From Halieaceae bacterium (GTDB taxonomy: Bacteria > Pseudomonadota > Gammaproteobacteria > Pseudomonadales > Halieaceae): a DNA stretch of 33,405 nt. The notes under the pieces are model-generated. The model saw nothing but the letters and a program-made list of their open reading frames with translations, was not told the DNA's origin and searched no databases. The DNA lies in assembly GCA_902547755.1 (NCBI GenBank), contig CACCPA010000015.1, positions 1 through 33,405 of the forward strand, read 5' to 3'. Positions 7,388 to 15,996 of this stretch are shown one piece after another. The position numbers and the translations under genes are program-made. Within the stretch, counting starts at the first letter, position 1. Each line of letters opens with the position of its first letter.

Positions 7388-8866
7388 TTAACTTGCTTCC
7401 TTTTCCTCGAAGCGTTTTTGGTAACGTCGCTCAACGTGTTGATTGAGTATACGCTCTCTTTCCCTCCCAACCATTGGATCAGATTTTAATTTCCACAGCG
7501 TATCGCGGGCCCGTTTATAGGATTCCTTTAGGTCAACAATGGGTTCTGGATAGTCTATGGGCTGGAGCATCCGCTCAATAGGGGACATCAGCCACGGTTG
7601 GTGAACCAGAGGTGTCGGTAAATCCTTCAGTTCTGGCACCCATTTGCGGATGAATTCACCGTTCGGATCGTGATCTAAAGACTGCTTGATAGGGTTGTAG
7701 ATGCGTATCGTATTGATGCCTGTAACCCCTGCCTGCATCTGCATTTGTGGGTAGTGAATACCGGGCTCAAAGTCCAAAAACAGTGAACCCAAGTGGGTTA
7801 CCCCGGCCCGCCAGTCCTGCCACAGATGATGGGTGAGAAAACTCACTAACATGGCGCGAGACCGAAAGTTGGCATAACCAGTGGCCTTGAGCGCGCGCAT
7901 AGTGGCGTCAATTAAGGGATAGCCTGTCATTCCCTTTTTCCAGGCGGTGACGAGGTCCTCATTATGACCTCGTGGTTGCGCCGCATAGCCTCTGTTGATG
8001 TCCTCAAATTCCATCCGGCACTCCATTTCGAACTTCTGGATAAAGTGACAGTGCCAGTGGAGCCGTGATTCAAAAGCACTCATCGCTCGCCCCCAGCCCT
8101 GCCTTTTCTCTTGTTGCTGGAGCGCTTGGTAGGCCTGCCGCATGCTGAGATTTCCCCAGGCAAGATAAGGAGAAAGCCGAGAGCAATGCGTTCGGCTTTT
8201 CTCGGGTTTGGAAATGAATTTTTGATAGCCCCAGCCGCGGTCATCGAGGAAGCTGTTAAGCACTTGTTGTGCTTGATTGGGTCCGCCGACTTGCATGTCG
8301 CCGCTGTGTTCAATCCATTGTCGATGCTTGGTACTCCGCAGAGCATTGAGTTGCTCTGACGCCTCGGCACTGATGGACTTCATTGATCCAAGCTCAATCT
8401 GGTGTGGGTCAGCAGTCATAAACCGGTGCCATGACCGATTCCAGCCTTTTCGATCCCTTCGGCCGCGCTCGACTCCGTTGGTTTGGAATTCGCGCCACTC
8501 GATACCCGCTGATTGGCAAAACTTTGCTATAGCTTGGTCTCGCTGGAAGGTCAGATCGAGACCGGTCTCTTCATAGGAAAGCAAACGCGTTATGCCGAGC
8601 TTTCGGTGAACTGCATTAAAGACGTCGACAGCATCGCCTTCGAGCACTTCAATTCGATGACCTAAAGTCTCGGCAGTGCGCTGGAGGTCTTCGAGCGACT
8701 GGCCAATGAACTGCCAGTGGCGGCCGCGATAATGTGGATTGCGCAGCAGTTTTGGCTCGATGAGATAAATCATCAGCGTGGGCTCGCCTAACTTCAGTGC
8801 AAGCTCCAGCGGTGCGTGATCGGCGAATCGTAAGTCGCGTTTAAACCAGACAACGTTGACCGCCAT
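7388..8866 (-). CDS. Cryptochrome / DNA photolyase family protein, divergent subgroup
   Basis: 492 residues. The N-terminal Rossmann-like antenna domain starts [18 protein letters not shown], and the C-terminal FAD-binding helical domain has [35 protein letters not shown] and [25 protein letters not shown]. These are standard photolyase/cryptochrome motifs. The NNGGWQW segment that contacts FAD and the pyrimidine dimer in E. coli PhrB is replaced by a block reading [17 protein letters not shown]. The proximal electron-transfer Trp and the dimer-stacking Trp are therefore not at their usual places. This fits a divergent clade, as I recall also present in Bacteroidetes, with little functional characterisation. 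Its ATG overlaps the stop of cho by one base (TAATG), so it is translated together with a repair nuclease. Repair photolyase or blue-light receptor are both possible. Confidence 0.85.
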   Translation of the reverse strand: MAVNVVWFKRDLRFADHAPLELALKLGEPTLMIYLIEPKLLRNPHYRGRHWQFIGQSLEDLQRTAETLGHRIEVLEGDAVDVFNAVHRKLGITRLLSYEETGLDLTFQRDQAIAKFCQSAGIEWREFQTNGVERGRRDRKGWNRSWHRFMTADPHQIELGSMKSISAEASEQLNALRSTKHRQWIEHSGDMQVGGPNQAQQVLNSFLDDRGWGYQKFISKPEKSRTHCSRLSPYLAWGNLSMRQAYQALQQQEKRQGWGRAMSAFESRLHWHCHFIQKFEMECRMEFEDINRGYAAQPRGHNEDLVTAWKKGMTGYPLIDATMRALKATGYANFRSRAMLVSFLTHHLWQDWRAGVTHLGSLFLDFEPGIHYPQMQMQAGVTGINTIRIYNPIKQSLDHDPNGEFIRKWVPELKDLPTPLVHQPWLMSPIERMLQPIDYPEPIVDLKESYKRARDTLWKLKSDPMVGRERERILNQHVERRYQKRFEEKEAS

Positions 8867-9780
8867 TAGTCGCAGTTCTCTCTAATCAGCGGGTTATCGA
8901 CCGGTTGCATGGTTGCCGCATCGACGAGTTCTAATTTCCCTTTACGTAGGGCACTCATCAGCATGCGATAGGCATCACGGTCGAAGACCGTTTGATGGTT
9001 ATCCTGAGATGCTTTGCGTGCCGCCTCGGTATTGTCGAAACAACCGAGCCAAGACCAGTGGTTGACGAGATGATACTGCTCTGCAGGTTGCTGATCTTGC
9101 GGCCGGATATTGCGTTCCATCAGGAACAGAGGTCCTGCGAAGGGCCAAGCAGCGATTCGGTCGCGGTCGAGCACGGACAGTAGGCGGGCGTTGTGTTCTT
9201 CAGGGGTTTCATCTCCCGCACAAGCGCCATCGCAACGTTTGAGCTGGTACTGAAAGCAAGGCCCTTTGCCCGAGTCGAGCCCAAGCATACGCAGGCAGAG
9301 TCCATGGTCACGGGCGTGCCGGCGAATGGTGTTGTCGACGTGGCGGCGGTTATGAAATAAGCCATAACTGTCCAGTGCTCGTTCACCCCATGGTGAGAAG
9401 TCAGCGCTAACGGGTTGCAGGAAATTGTCGCGAGATCGATTCAGATGAATGGTCCACAGTTTCCTGACCTGCCGCTGACGACGGTTGTAGAGCGGTGTCT
9501 CCGCCTTAATTGCCGCGTTTTCGACGAGGAGCGCGCCAATTTCCCCTGCCGTGGATTGTGTCTCGATGCGCGAGACCTGCGACATGATGCGTTGATGTCG
9601 CCCTGGCTTCTTGCCTTCTTGAAAATGGGACTGAACGCGAGCACGTATGTCGATGCTTTTGCCGACGTAGAGCAGGGTGTTCTCGGATGAGAAAAAACGG
9701 TAAACGCCGCTGTAGGTTGGAAGCTCGTCCAGAGTTTCTCCTCTGGAGGTAATGGTGATTTTAGCAAGCTCTGGCATCAT
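8866..9780 (-). CDS. UvrC-like GIY-YIG excision repair endonuclease (Cho type)
   Basis: About 304 residues from the ATG at 9780; a second in-frame ATG follows directly. The frame remains open to 9867, but that extension is antisense to the divergent gene and matches no family feature. GIY-YIG motifs are at GVY (25-27) and YVG (38-40), followed by basic RARVQSHF. A UvrC-type cysteine cluster (C162, C175, C183, C187) lies in [17 protein letters not shown] and the KRCDGACAG segment after it. The UvrB-interacting, endonuclease-V and HhH domains of UvrC are absent, as in E. coli Cho (295 aa), which makes the 3' incision in nucleotide excision repair. It is translationally coupled to the downstream cryptochrome/photolyase. 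The start is only six bases from a divergent start codon. Confidence 0.85.
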   Translation of the reverse strand: MMPELAKITITSRGETLDELPTYSGVYRFFSSENTLLYVGKSIDIRARVQSHFQEGKKPGRHQRIMSQVSRIETQSTAGEIGALLVENAAIKAETPLYNRRQRQVRKLWTIHLNRSRDNFLQPVSADFSPWGERALDSYGLFHNRRHVDNTIRRHARDHGLCLRMLGLDSGKGPCFQYQLKRCDGACAGDETPEEHNARLLSVLDRDRIAAWPFAGPLFLMERNIRPQDQQPAEQYHLVNHWSWLGCFDNTEAARKASQDNHQTVFDRDAYRMLMSALRKGKLELVDAATMQPVDNPLIRENCD

Positions 9781-9786
9781 GCGCGC

Positions 9787-10650
9787 ATGATTCCCCAAGA
9801 CGATCCAATGACCCAGAGCCGTCCATCTTTTGAACGGATAGAACAGGCTCCGGCGTTTCTTCCCCACTGTAGCGATCCACGCATCGTTGCGATGGGTTTA
9901 GCGCCGATGCTGGGTTCATGGGTCGACACGAAGCCATCGGATGCGTGGCGCGACCACAAGACAAGCGTCCGTGAGCAGCTGGGCAGACGGGTTTATGCGG
10001 TTCTCGACGAGGGGGTCGCTGCGGCGGATGAATTTGCAGGAATGGTCTTTGACTTCTTAGGCGAGCGATCCATATTGGAAAAATCCGAACGGTCCGATGC
10101 AGAGGCTCTGTGGCGCGCTTCTCTGGAGGTCGCTGACGACCTGGTAGTGATGCAGTCAGATGATCAAGGTAAGTATCGACTCGTCGCCGCGTCGTTGTGC
10201 AGTCCCAGTGACTGGCGCCTGGAAGAAAAGCTCGGTGCGACCATGGCGGAAGTCCACGGTCCGATTCCCCGGTTGAACCATGACATTGGTGATCAGATTG
10301 ATCGGTTTTTCACTCGATTACCTACCGACCGCTTCACCCAGCGATTCAATTGGTCGCTCATGCCGCATCCTGATCTTATGTCACGCGATGAATGGCAGGT
10401 GAACCCCGCCTCTGATCAGCTGTGGTACCGGGCTGAGCGACAGTCGCTTCGACGACTTCCTAGATCGGGTGCGATTGCCTTCACGATTCGCGTCCATATT
10501 TGTAATCTCACAGCCTTGTTGCCCATCGAGGGGGCGCTGGAGCCCTTGTGGTCTGCAGTAGAGACTGCCCCCGAAGATCTACGTCGTTACAAAGGCCTCG
10601 ATATTCTGTCTCCCGTTATCACCAATTGGCGGCGGAAAAACCGAGTCTGA
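9787..10650 (+). CDS. DUF3445 protein, haem-dependent oxidative N-demethylase-like
   Basis: 287 residues from ATG 9787; ATG 9808 is a possible alternative, and neither has a clear ribosome-binding site. The sequence shows the DUF3445/HODM pattern: RIVAMGLAPM near the N-terminus, a central LVAASLCSPSDWRLEEKLG followed by EVHGPIPRLN, and FNWSLMPHP. Characterised family members are haem enzymes that demethylate dimethylamine, or PAS-like sensors within methylamine pathways. Here no ferredoxin-reductase, tetrahydrofolate or methylamine genes lie nearby, so the substrate is open. It is divergent from cho with virtually no intergenic space, so its promoter must lie inside cho coding DNA. A DUF6482 gene follows. 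Confidence 0.8.
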   Translation: MIPQDDPMTQSRPSFERIEQAPAFLPHCSDPRIVAMGLAPMLGSWVDTKPSDAWRDHKTSVREQLGRRVYAVLDEGVAAADEFAGMVFDFLGERSILEKSERSDAEALWRASLEVADDLVVMQSDDQGKYRLVAASLCSPSDWRLEEKLGATMAEVHGPIPRLNHDIGDQIDRFFTRLPTDRFTQRFNWSLMPHPDLMSRDEWQVNPASDQLWYRAERQSLRRLPRSGAIAFTIRVHICNLTALLPIEGALEPLWSAVETAPEDLRRYKGLDILSPVITNWRRKNRV

Positions 10651-10712
10651 GCGTTTTTCGTAAAACCCAGGCGCACTAGTTGAAAACGGCTGGGTCATTA
10701 AGGTCAGAAACG

Positions 10713-11033
10713 ATGAAGCTCCGACTCAAAGAAATCAGGCATAAATCTAATATCGACCGTTTTGTCATCGAATCGGTAGATTTGAGTCTCTACATTGCGT
10801 TTGTGCAGATAAATGGAGAGGAGCACCTGATAGCTGACAACACGGGTAAGCCCCTGAAGACGACCAATCTGCTGTCCATGCAACGCCAAATAAAGCGATT
10901 CGGCAAGGTGAAGGCAGTGCTTCGTCAGCGCAGTGCTTACGATGAGATGGTGGGTAAGGGTGCTTCATCAAGCGGGGACAACACCATGGAGCTGTCGCTA
11001 GGTGACCAGCCGCTACCCGAGTGGTTGAACTGA
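10713..11033 (+). CDS. DUF6482 family small protein
   Basis: 106 residues from ATG 10713. The frame extends back to a TTG at 10680, but the ATG has AAGG about nine bases upstream and fits better. The sequence begins MKLRLKEIRHKSNIDRFVIE and contains a central LYIAFVQINGEEHLIADNTG and an SAYDEMVG segment. These resemble the small DUF6482 proteins of Marinobacter and Pseudomonas, which have no known function. No signal peptide or membrane segment is visible, so it is likely cytoplasmic. It lies about 60 bases after the DUF3445 gene and is probably in the same transcript. It is convergent with the GTP cyclohydrolase-like gene ending 33 bases away. Family assignment is from memory of the pattern. 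Confidence 0.68.
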   Translation: MKLRLKEIRHKSNIDRFVIESVDLSLYIAFVQINGEEHLIADNTGKPLKTTNLLSMQRQIKRFGKVKAVLRQRSAYDEMVGKGASSSGDNTMELSLGDQPLPEWLN

Positions 11034-11066
11034 GTGTTTTACCCTGGAGGTAAGGACCATTCAGAT

Positions 11067-11882
11067 TTAACCGAGGTCGTCCTCATCGAGTCCGTGGCCC
11101 CATTCGCGCTTCGCTTCTAAATACCGTCGATTGCAGTCGTTAACCCCTGAGACGTGCTTAACGCGCGTAAGGTTTTGTACGCCCATGGCTGTGAGGTCTT
11201 CCATCTTCTTTGGGTTGTTGGTCAGCAACCTTAGGGCCCTCTCTTGCCCAAAATACTTGAGTAGGGATGCCGCATCGCTGAAGTCGCGTGAGTCGTCAGG
11301 CAAACCTAGCGAGCGGTTGGCTTGATAGGTGTTCTCGCCCGCATCCTGGAGTAGATACGTCGCTGCCTTTGCCCACAAACCAATGCCGCGACCTTCGTGT
11401 CCCGCCATGTAAATTAGATAGCCACCCTCAGGGTCGCGCGCGATTCGATCGATGGCTGCCTCGTACTGAGGGCCGCATTCGCAGCGCTGCGAGCCGAAGA
11501 CATCCCCGGTTAAACAAGATGAGTGGACTCGAACCAAAGGAGATTTGGAGGTCGCCGCGGGACCTATTTCTAAAACACTATTGACCGCCATACTCGATGC
11601 GAGGTGTGCAAACAGATGTTGACCACCCTGCTCACGAAGGTTAGATGCAAGATTTTCAACTTCAGCCAATTCGGTTGCACGAACCGTCGCATACCACTTG
11701 GCCGTCGGGTGCTCCTCACCCCGCGCAAGCGGCAGTGGGATAGGGCCAAGCAAGTTGACGATGCGCTGCCCTGACGAACCAGCACTCTCTGCATCGAGAC
11801 GGTTTCCGTCAGCATCGATTCGGAATAGCTTGTTCTCGCTGACAAGACGCTCTCGTATGCCTGGCTTTAGGTATGTAAACAT
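11067..11882 (-). CDS. GTP cyclohydrolase II homologue with N-terminal extension
   Basis: 271 residues against about 200 in E. coli RibA. The family core starts near residue 115: zinc ligands C123, C134 and C136 in SSCLTGDVFGSQRCECG, Tyr158 in LIYMAGHEGRGIGL, DDSRDF around Arg199 and RLLTNNPKKM at 218-227. The catalytic residues look intact, but the HEGRG segment carries one more residue than RibA's RQEGRN between the Tyr and the Glu. The first ~110 residues are an unrecognised extension, not the DHBP synthase domain of RibBA. Classical RibA opens GTP in riboflavin synthesis. Here the gene is 39 bases downstream of agmatine deiminase, with no rib gene in sight, so it may be a paralogue with another purine or pyrimidine-like substrate. 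A true ribA elsewhere cannot be excluded or confirmed from this window. Confidence 0.75.
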   Translation of the reverse strand: MFTYLKPGIRERLVSENKLFRIDADGNRLDAESAGSSGQRIVNLLGPIPLPLARGEEHPTAKWYATVRATELAEVENLASNLREQGGQHLFAHLASSMAVNSVLEIGPAATSKSPLVRVHSSCLTGDVFGSQRCECGPQYEAAIDRIARDPEGGYLIYMAGHEGRGIGLWAKAATYLLQDAGENTYQANRSLGLPDDSRDFSDAASLLKYFGQERALRLLTNNPKKMEDLTAMGVQNLTRVKHVSGVNDCNRRYLEAKREWGHGLDEDDLG

Positions 11883-11921
11883 CGATTACCCCGTGAAGCT
11901 TTGTATGAACGCCCGCAACCC

Positions 11922-12914
11922 TTAGATTAGGGCCGGCTCTTGCTGGGTGATGCAGTGTATACCGCCGCCCATGGCAAACAACACTCGAGCTTCCAAATTA
12001 GTTACGTGGCGATCGGGATACAGATCTTTAAGGATCTCAAGGGCATGTTCGTCTGTGCGATCCTTGAAGGCGGGCAGCAACACGAAGCCATTCCCTGCGT
12101 AGTGATTGACGTAGCTGTAATCGACCCACCCGTTGTTGTCCTTCGCTATCCGTGGTGCTGGTAGTGCCCGCACTTTGAAGCCGGCTGCCTCTAGGGTCTC
12201 GCAGTGGTCCTGCCAAAGCGCATTGTCGGGATGGTTGGTATCAAATTGCCGATGCAGGAGTACTGAGCCATCAGGGACAAAGGTTGCGATCATATCGACG
12301 TGTCCGCGTGTGCCATGGTCCTGATAGTCCCGCCACAGACCGCGATCAAGCCAGATGGCTCGCTCAGTACCCAATTTTTGATGGATCGCTGCTTCGACAG
12401 TGTCCTCCGTTGCTGTCGGATTTCGGCCGGGATCGAGCTGCACCGTGCGGGTAAGCAATACGTCGCCATCGCCGTTTACGTGAAGACCACCACCCTCGTT
12501 CACCAAGTCCGATCCAAGGCGTTTGGCACCCGTCAGCTCGATAATGTGACTGGCCACTTTAGCGTCTTGGCGCCAATCGAATGCAGTGTGATCGCCCCAG
12601 CCATTGAAAACCCAGTCCACGCCGCCAAGGCCCTGCTCGCTTGTGACAAAGGTAGGTCCTGAGTCACGCATCCACGCGTCGTCAATCTCGAAGGCATGCA
12701 ATGTGACAGCACTTGCTAAATTCTTTTGCGCAATTCTCAGTAGTCCCGGATGGCAGAGCATGTGAACAGGCTCATGCTCAGAGATAGTGTTTGCGACTTG
12801 AGCCCAAGCATCAAAAACATCGTCGTCGCTGACACCGGCTGTGTCGTAGGCTCCGGTCGGAAAGCCCATCCAGGTGGCAGTGTGGGGTTGCCATTCAGGC
12901 GGCATGATCCACAT
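11922..12914 (-). CDS. aguA: Agmatine deiminase
   Basis: 330 residues, normal for the Porphyromonas-type peptidylarginine deiminase family. N-terminal PEWQPHTATWMGFPT, WMRDSGP (81-87), the acid/base motif GHVD (204-207) and the nucleophile Cys321 in GGGIHCITQQEP are all present. The enzyme hydrolyses agmatine to N-carbamoylputrescine and ammonia in the cytoplasm. The start is ambiguous between Met1 and Met4. It lies 10 bases downstream of the N-carbamoylputrescine amidase gene, which catalyses the next step. The pair gives agmatine to putrescine, for polyamine synthesis or use of agmatine as nitrogen source. No dedicated regulator such as AguR is adjacent. Confidence 0.93.
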   Translation of the reverse strand: MWIMPPEWQPHTATWMGFPTGAYDTAGVSDDDVFDAWAQVANTISEHEPVHMLCHPGLLRIAQKNLASAVTLHAFEIDDAWMRDSGPTFVTSEQGLGGVDWVFNGWGDHTAFDWRQDAKVASHIIELTGAKRLGSDLVNEGGGLHVNGDGDVLLTRTVQLDPGRNPTATEDTVEAAIHQKLGTERAIWLDRGLWRDYQDHGTRGHVDMIATFVPDGSVLLHRQFDTNHPDNALWQDHCETLEAAGFKVRALPAPRIAKDNNGWVDYSYVNHYAGNGFVLLPAFKDRTDEHALEILKDLYPDRHVTNLEARVLFAMGGGIHCITQQEPALI

Positions 12915-12924
12915 GATTATTGTC

Positions 12925-13926
12925 TCACTCGACTGAAATGCCGGGGATAGGTCCCATCGACCCCTGCCCGTCGGACTGTCGAGGGTTGGCCACGGGATCT
13001 GTCAGCTTGGCGTAGGTATCGGGTCGTCGTGTTGCAAAGAACGGAAAGAGCTGCAGCCAGTCCTGCCGATGACTAAGATCAATTTCGGCTACCAGTGCGA
13101 CTTCCTCATCTTCGGGCGCCTCAACCAAAATTCGTCCGAACGGGTCGGCAATGAAGCTACCGCCATAGAATCGGATTAATCCTTCCATACCCATTCGGTT
13201 CGGCACCGCGATGAAGAGTCCGTTTGCAATGGCGTGTCCAACGATGACCGATTGCCAAAGGGGACGTGTATTAAATTGGGGGTGATCGGGCTCTGACCCG
13301 ACAGCAGTTGGGTAGCACAGTAGATCTGCACCTCGAAGGCCATAGTTACGCGCAACTTCCGGGAACCATTCATCCCAGCAGGTTGGCAAACCCACATTGA
13401 TGTCTGCCGAGTCCATTGCGATCGTGTGGATCGGATAGGGGTTATCGCTAGGACCCTGAGCAAAGTAACAGTCTTCGAAATAGCCCTCGGTAACGGGGAT
13501 ATGCAGCTTTCGAGTTTGCGCAACGATCTCACCGTTAGGCGCTACGAGAACTGCCGTGTTGAAGCCTAGGCCATCTTCTCGTTCAACCCGTTCGTACAGT
13601 GAAACCTGAACAAAGACATCGTTCTCACGCGCAGCGTCTTTTGCGAAAGCAACCGTCGGTCCATTCCCAATGTCTTCAGGTTGGCGATCGCTCGAGGACT
13701 CGGGTCGTTTATCGGCTGGGTAGCGACTGAGTGTGAGCTCGGGCAAAAAAACAATCTGTGCGCCCGCATGTGCACAGGCGGCGACTCCCGCATGAAGCTG
13801 CTGGAGGTGCTGGCTCGCATCGTCATACCACTTCATCTGATAGAGCCCGACACGCAGTTGCCGCGAATCCGACTCTCCCGTCGCACATAGGCTGGGTTGC
13901 AGTGTTGCTGAGATGACCTGAACCAT
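12925..13926 (-). CDS. aguB: N-carbamoylputrescine amidase (nitrilase superfamily)
   Basis: 333 residues with the nitrilase catalytic triad: Glu63 in FLPELTLSRYP, Lys140 in RKLHIP and Cys183 in GLPTCWDEWFPE. The WDEWFPE context after the Cys is typical of N-carbamoylputrescine amidases, which release putrescine, CO2 and ammonia. About 22 residues precede the usual first strand (LRVGLYQMKW), so the true start might be slightly downstream, though no better ATG is visible. First gene of an apparent operon aguB-aguA-GTP cyclohydrolase II homologue. The 119 bases upstream contain no obvious operator. Confidence 0.9.
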   Translation of the reverse strand: MVQVISATLQPSLCATGESDSRQLRVGLYQMKWYDDASQHLQQLHAGVAACAHAGAQIVFLPELTLSRYPADKRPESSSDRQPEDIGNGPTVAFAKDAARENDVFVQVSLYERVEREDGLGFNTAVLVAPNGEIVAQTRKLHIPVTEGYFEDCYFAQGPSDNPYPIHTIAMDSADINVGLPTCWDEWFPEVARNYGLRGADLLCYPTAVGSEPDHPQFNTRPLWQSVIVGHAIANGLFIAVPNRMGMEGLIRFYGGSFIADPFGRILVEAPEDEEVALVAEIDLSHRQDWLQLFPFFATRRPDTYAKLTDPVANPRQSDGQGSMGPIPGISVE

Positions 13927-14045
13927 ATCGTATCTCTTATCCGTATGTCGTGCCTAGTCGTCGATTAGCACCGTGAGTGGACCTCACTGCTAGTTCATGA
14001 ATATATCAGAGCACAAGGTGGGGTATGACCCCTCTAATTGGGTAC

Positions 14046-15071
14046 TTAGCAGGCATTAACCGTCTCCTTTATGACGGCTACGTGTTCTCTAGTTGCAGCG
14101 TAAAGCCGATGCAGCAGCGCATCGCGCTCGGAAACCCAGTCTAAATAATGGGGCGGTAACGTCGATGTCAGGTGAGACTCCAGTGCAATCAACGCCGATT
14201 GAATCTCATAATGCCGCTGTGACACCTGTGCAGACCATCGCTGCACGTCTGAAGCAAAGTATTTGGCCAACACCGTTTTTGTGATCGTCCCCGCCTTGGT
14301 TGTGGTCTCACTTTTACAATAAATGCCTTCGTTACCCGCGCTGCCCAAGACGTCGTTGGCGTATTGAAGATAACCTGACTGAAGTGCGGCGGCTGCCAGC
14401 AGTTGTCCCCCTGAGTTTGCCCTTATCGAGGACAGCAGCGGCTCCAGATCCTCGTCGGCGGCAGACCAGTTGTGTTCCAGAAAACGCTGCACCCGCTCGG
14501 ATAGCTCCCACAACACCTGTGCTGAGTCACCACTTGCCGACGCGGGATACGACCCCAGTAACATGGGCTGTTCCCAGAATTTTCGCCATTCCGGACCCGC
14601 GAGGATTGCCGAGAAGATGCGTGTGGGCAGATTGGTGCGTCGGAGCTCAATATTTTCCCGGAGCGTGTTCGCAACGCTGTATTTCTCTTTTTCTTCCATG
14701 AGCGTTACGCAAGCAGGTGCCAGTCTTAAAAACTCAAGATCGAGGATAAGGCGTTGTGATGCCGATGCCGTCCGACCCATCGACGTATTGCGTTTGGCAA
14801 TATTGGTTTGTAACTCGCAGCCACTCAGGGACAGGAAGTCGATGAGTGATAAGGAGCCAGTAGCCGTCAACGAGTCCGTATCGAAGTCAGATGGGAGGTC
14901 TACTCGCTGCCAAGTATTTTGGTCCCCTTCGACTATTCCGATATCAATGTCGGCGGCGGTGCTCAGACGGTCAACGTACTTTGCTAGCTTTGCGGCACCG
15001 ACCTCGCGCTCAGCACAACTCGAAATCACGAGGCTTGCGATGAGCCCGATCCAGAGTATTGAGATCCGCAT
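14046..15071 (-). CDS. DUF3080 family lipoprotein
   Basis: 341 residues from ATG 15071; the frame is open to a GTG at 15104 but the signal sequence begins cleanly at MRISILWIGLIASLVISSC. The VISSC segment is an acceptable lipobox, so the mature protein is probably lipid-anchored at Cys19. The conserved block IDFLSLSGCELQTNIAKRN with TSMGRTASASQRLI and LRLAPAC after it matches what I remember of DUF3080, a gammaproteobacterial family of unknown function. Ser/Cys pairs within it could form a disulphide. The rest is predicted helical. It lies 97 bases after the GST gene on the same strand. Confidence 0.72.
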   Translation of the reverse strand: MRISILWIGLIASLVISSCAEREVGAAKLAKYVDRLSTAADIDIGIVEGDQNTWQRVDLPSDFDTDSLTATGSLSLIDFLSLSGCELQTNIAKRNTSMGRTASASQRLILDLEFLRLAPACVTLMEEKEKYSVANTLRENIELRRTNLPTRIFSAILAGPEWRKFWEQPMLLGSYPASASGDSAQVLWELSERVQRFLEHNWSAADEDLEPLLSSIRANSGGQLLAAAALQSGYLQYANDVLGSAGNEGIYCKSETTTKAGTITKTVLAKYFASDVQRWSAQVSQRHYEIQSALIALESHLTSTLPPHYLDWVSERDALLHRLYAATREHVAVIKETVNAC

Positions 15072-15168
15072 ACCCGATCGCGATGTCTGTTGGCCTAGTA
15101 ACACGGATCCACGTTTCTCTTTTTATATCAGGGCTGTATACGTCAGTGCTTTATGCATTAGTGCTGTC

Positions 15169-15792
15169 TCAGCCGAGTGCCGCTTGCGCTCGCTGACGCC
15201 AGTCAGATAGCGCGGAGAGTGACTCATCGGGCTGAACCTTTGCCGCCCAGCCAGCGAAATGCAGTGATACGAGTAAGTCGATGTCCGCCATGCTGAAGCT
15301 GTCACCAGCCACGTAATCTCGGGAGGAAAGCTCATCATTCATGATGTTCAGCGCGTGCAATAATTGACTTCTTCCGCGCTCGGCGAGCGCTGGAATTTGT
15401 TCGGTGTCCAGTGTTCCGGGGAGCGCGCGCCCTGCAAATGCCGGATTAGTGTTTCGGAAGAGGTCGGCAATTGCCTTGAACACATCGGTAAAGATACGGT
15501 GATTCCAATCTAGGATAAGCGCTCGTTCTTCGTCGGACGTCCCTAAAAGCGGACTGTCCGGGTGCAGCGCTTCCAAATATTGTGTGATCGCAAACACGGA
15601 ACTTAGTACGCGCCCTGAATCAAGCACGAGTGCTGGAACCGTACCCGTGGGAACAACGGCCTTATAAGCATCGGTCCGCTGTTCGCCTTCCTGAAAGTCG
15701 ACTTGCGTAGCGTCTAACTCAATACCTTTGTAACCGATGAACATCTTGAGACGCTGTGGGTTGGGGGCAGGGTCGAAGGTGTAAAGTTTCAT
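15169..15792 (-). CDS. Glutathione S-transferase family protein
   Basis: 207 residues with the two-domain GST layout. The N-terminal thioredoxin-like domain starts MKLYTFDPAPNPQRLKMFIGYKG and contains TGTVPALVLDSG with the cis-Pro, then the SSVFAITQYLE glutathione-binding turn. The C-terminal half is all-helical, with the hydrophobic staple region GDSFSMADIDLLVSLHFAGW. A catalytic Ser or Tyr at the usual position is not obvious; the N-terminal PAPNPQR carries no Ser. Substrate cannot be predicted. AGGA lies a few bases before the ATG. It is divergent from the cytochrome c gene across 204 bases in which no other gene is visible. Confidence 0.88.
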   Translation of the reverse strand: MKLYTFDPAPNPQRLKMFIGYKGIELDATQVDFQEGEQRTDAYKAVVPTGTVPALVLDSGRVLSSVFAITQYLEALHPDSPLLGTSDEERALILDWNHRIFTDVFKAIADLFRNTNPAFAGRALPGTLDTEQIPALAERGRSQLLHALNIMNDELSSRDYVAGDSFSMADIDLLVSLHFAGWAAKVQPDESLSALSDWRQRAQAALG

Positions 15793-15996
15793 AAGGAGTC
15801 CTATTGGGGTTGGGCTGCTGTCTAGGGTGCACTGTCTTAATCATAAAGCCTGTTTTTTTTGCAGTGGCTACCTAACAGAAGCTGGGTATTAAAGATCATT
15901 GTTATAGGCATTATCTGGACAACAGAGTTTTTTCGATACCACTTTAGTCTGTATACTCCGCGCTCCAGAAAAACTGCCAAATGAGTTCCCAGAGCC

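Noticed and set aside
7382-7397. Perfect 16-bp palindrome AGCAAGTTAACTTGCT at the cryptochrome stop codon
   Set aside because: It has no loop and no T-run, so it is a poor terminator; one copy only, no evidence for a protein-binding role.
9781-9867. Extended N-terminus (29 residues) of the Cho frame
   Set aside because: It is antisense to the DUF3445 coding region, has no family similarity, and a pair of in-frame ATGs at 9780/9777 gives the normal Cho length.
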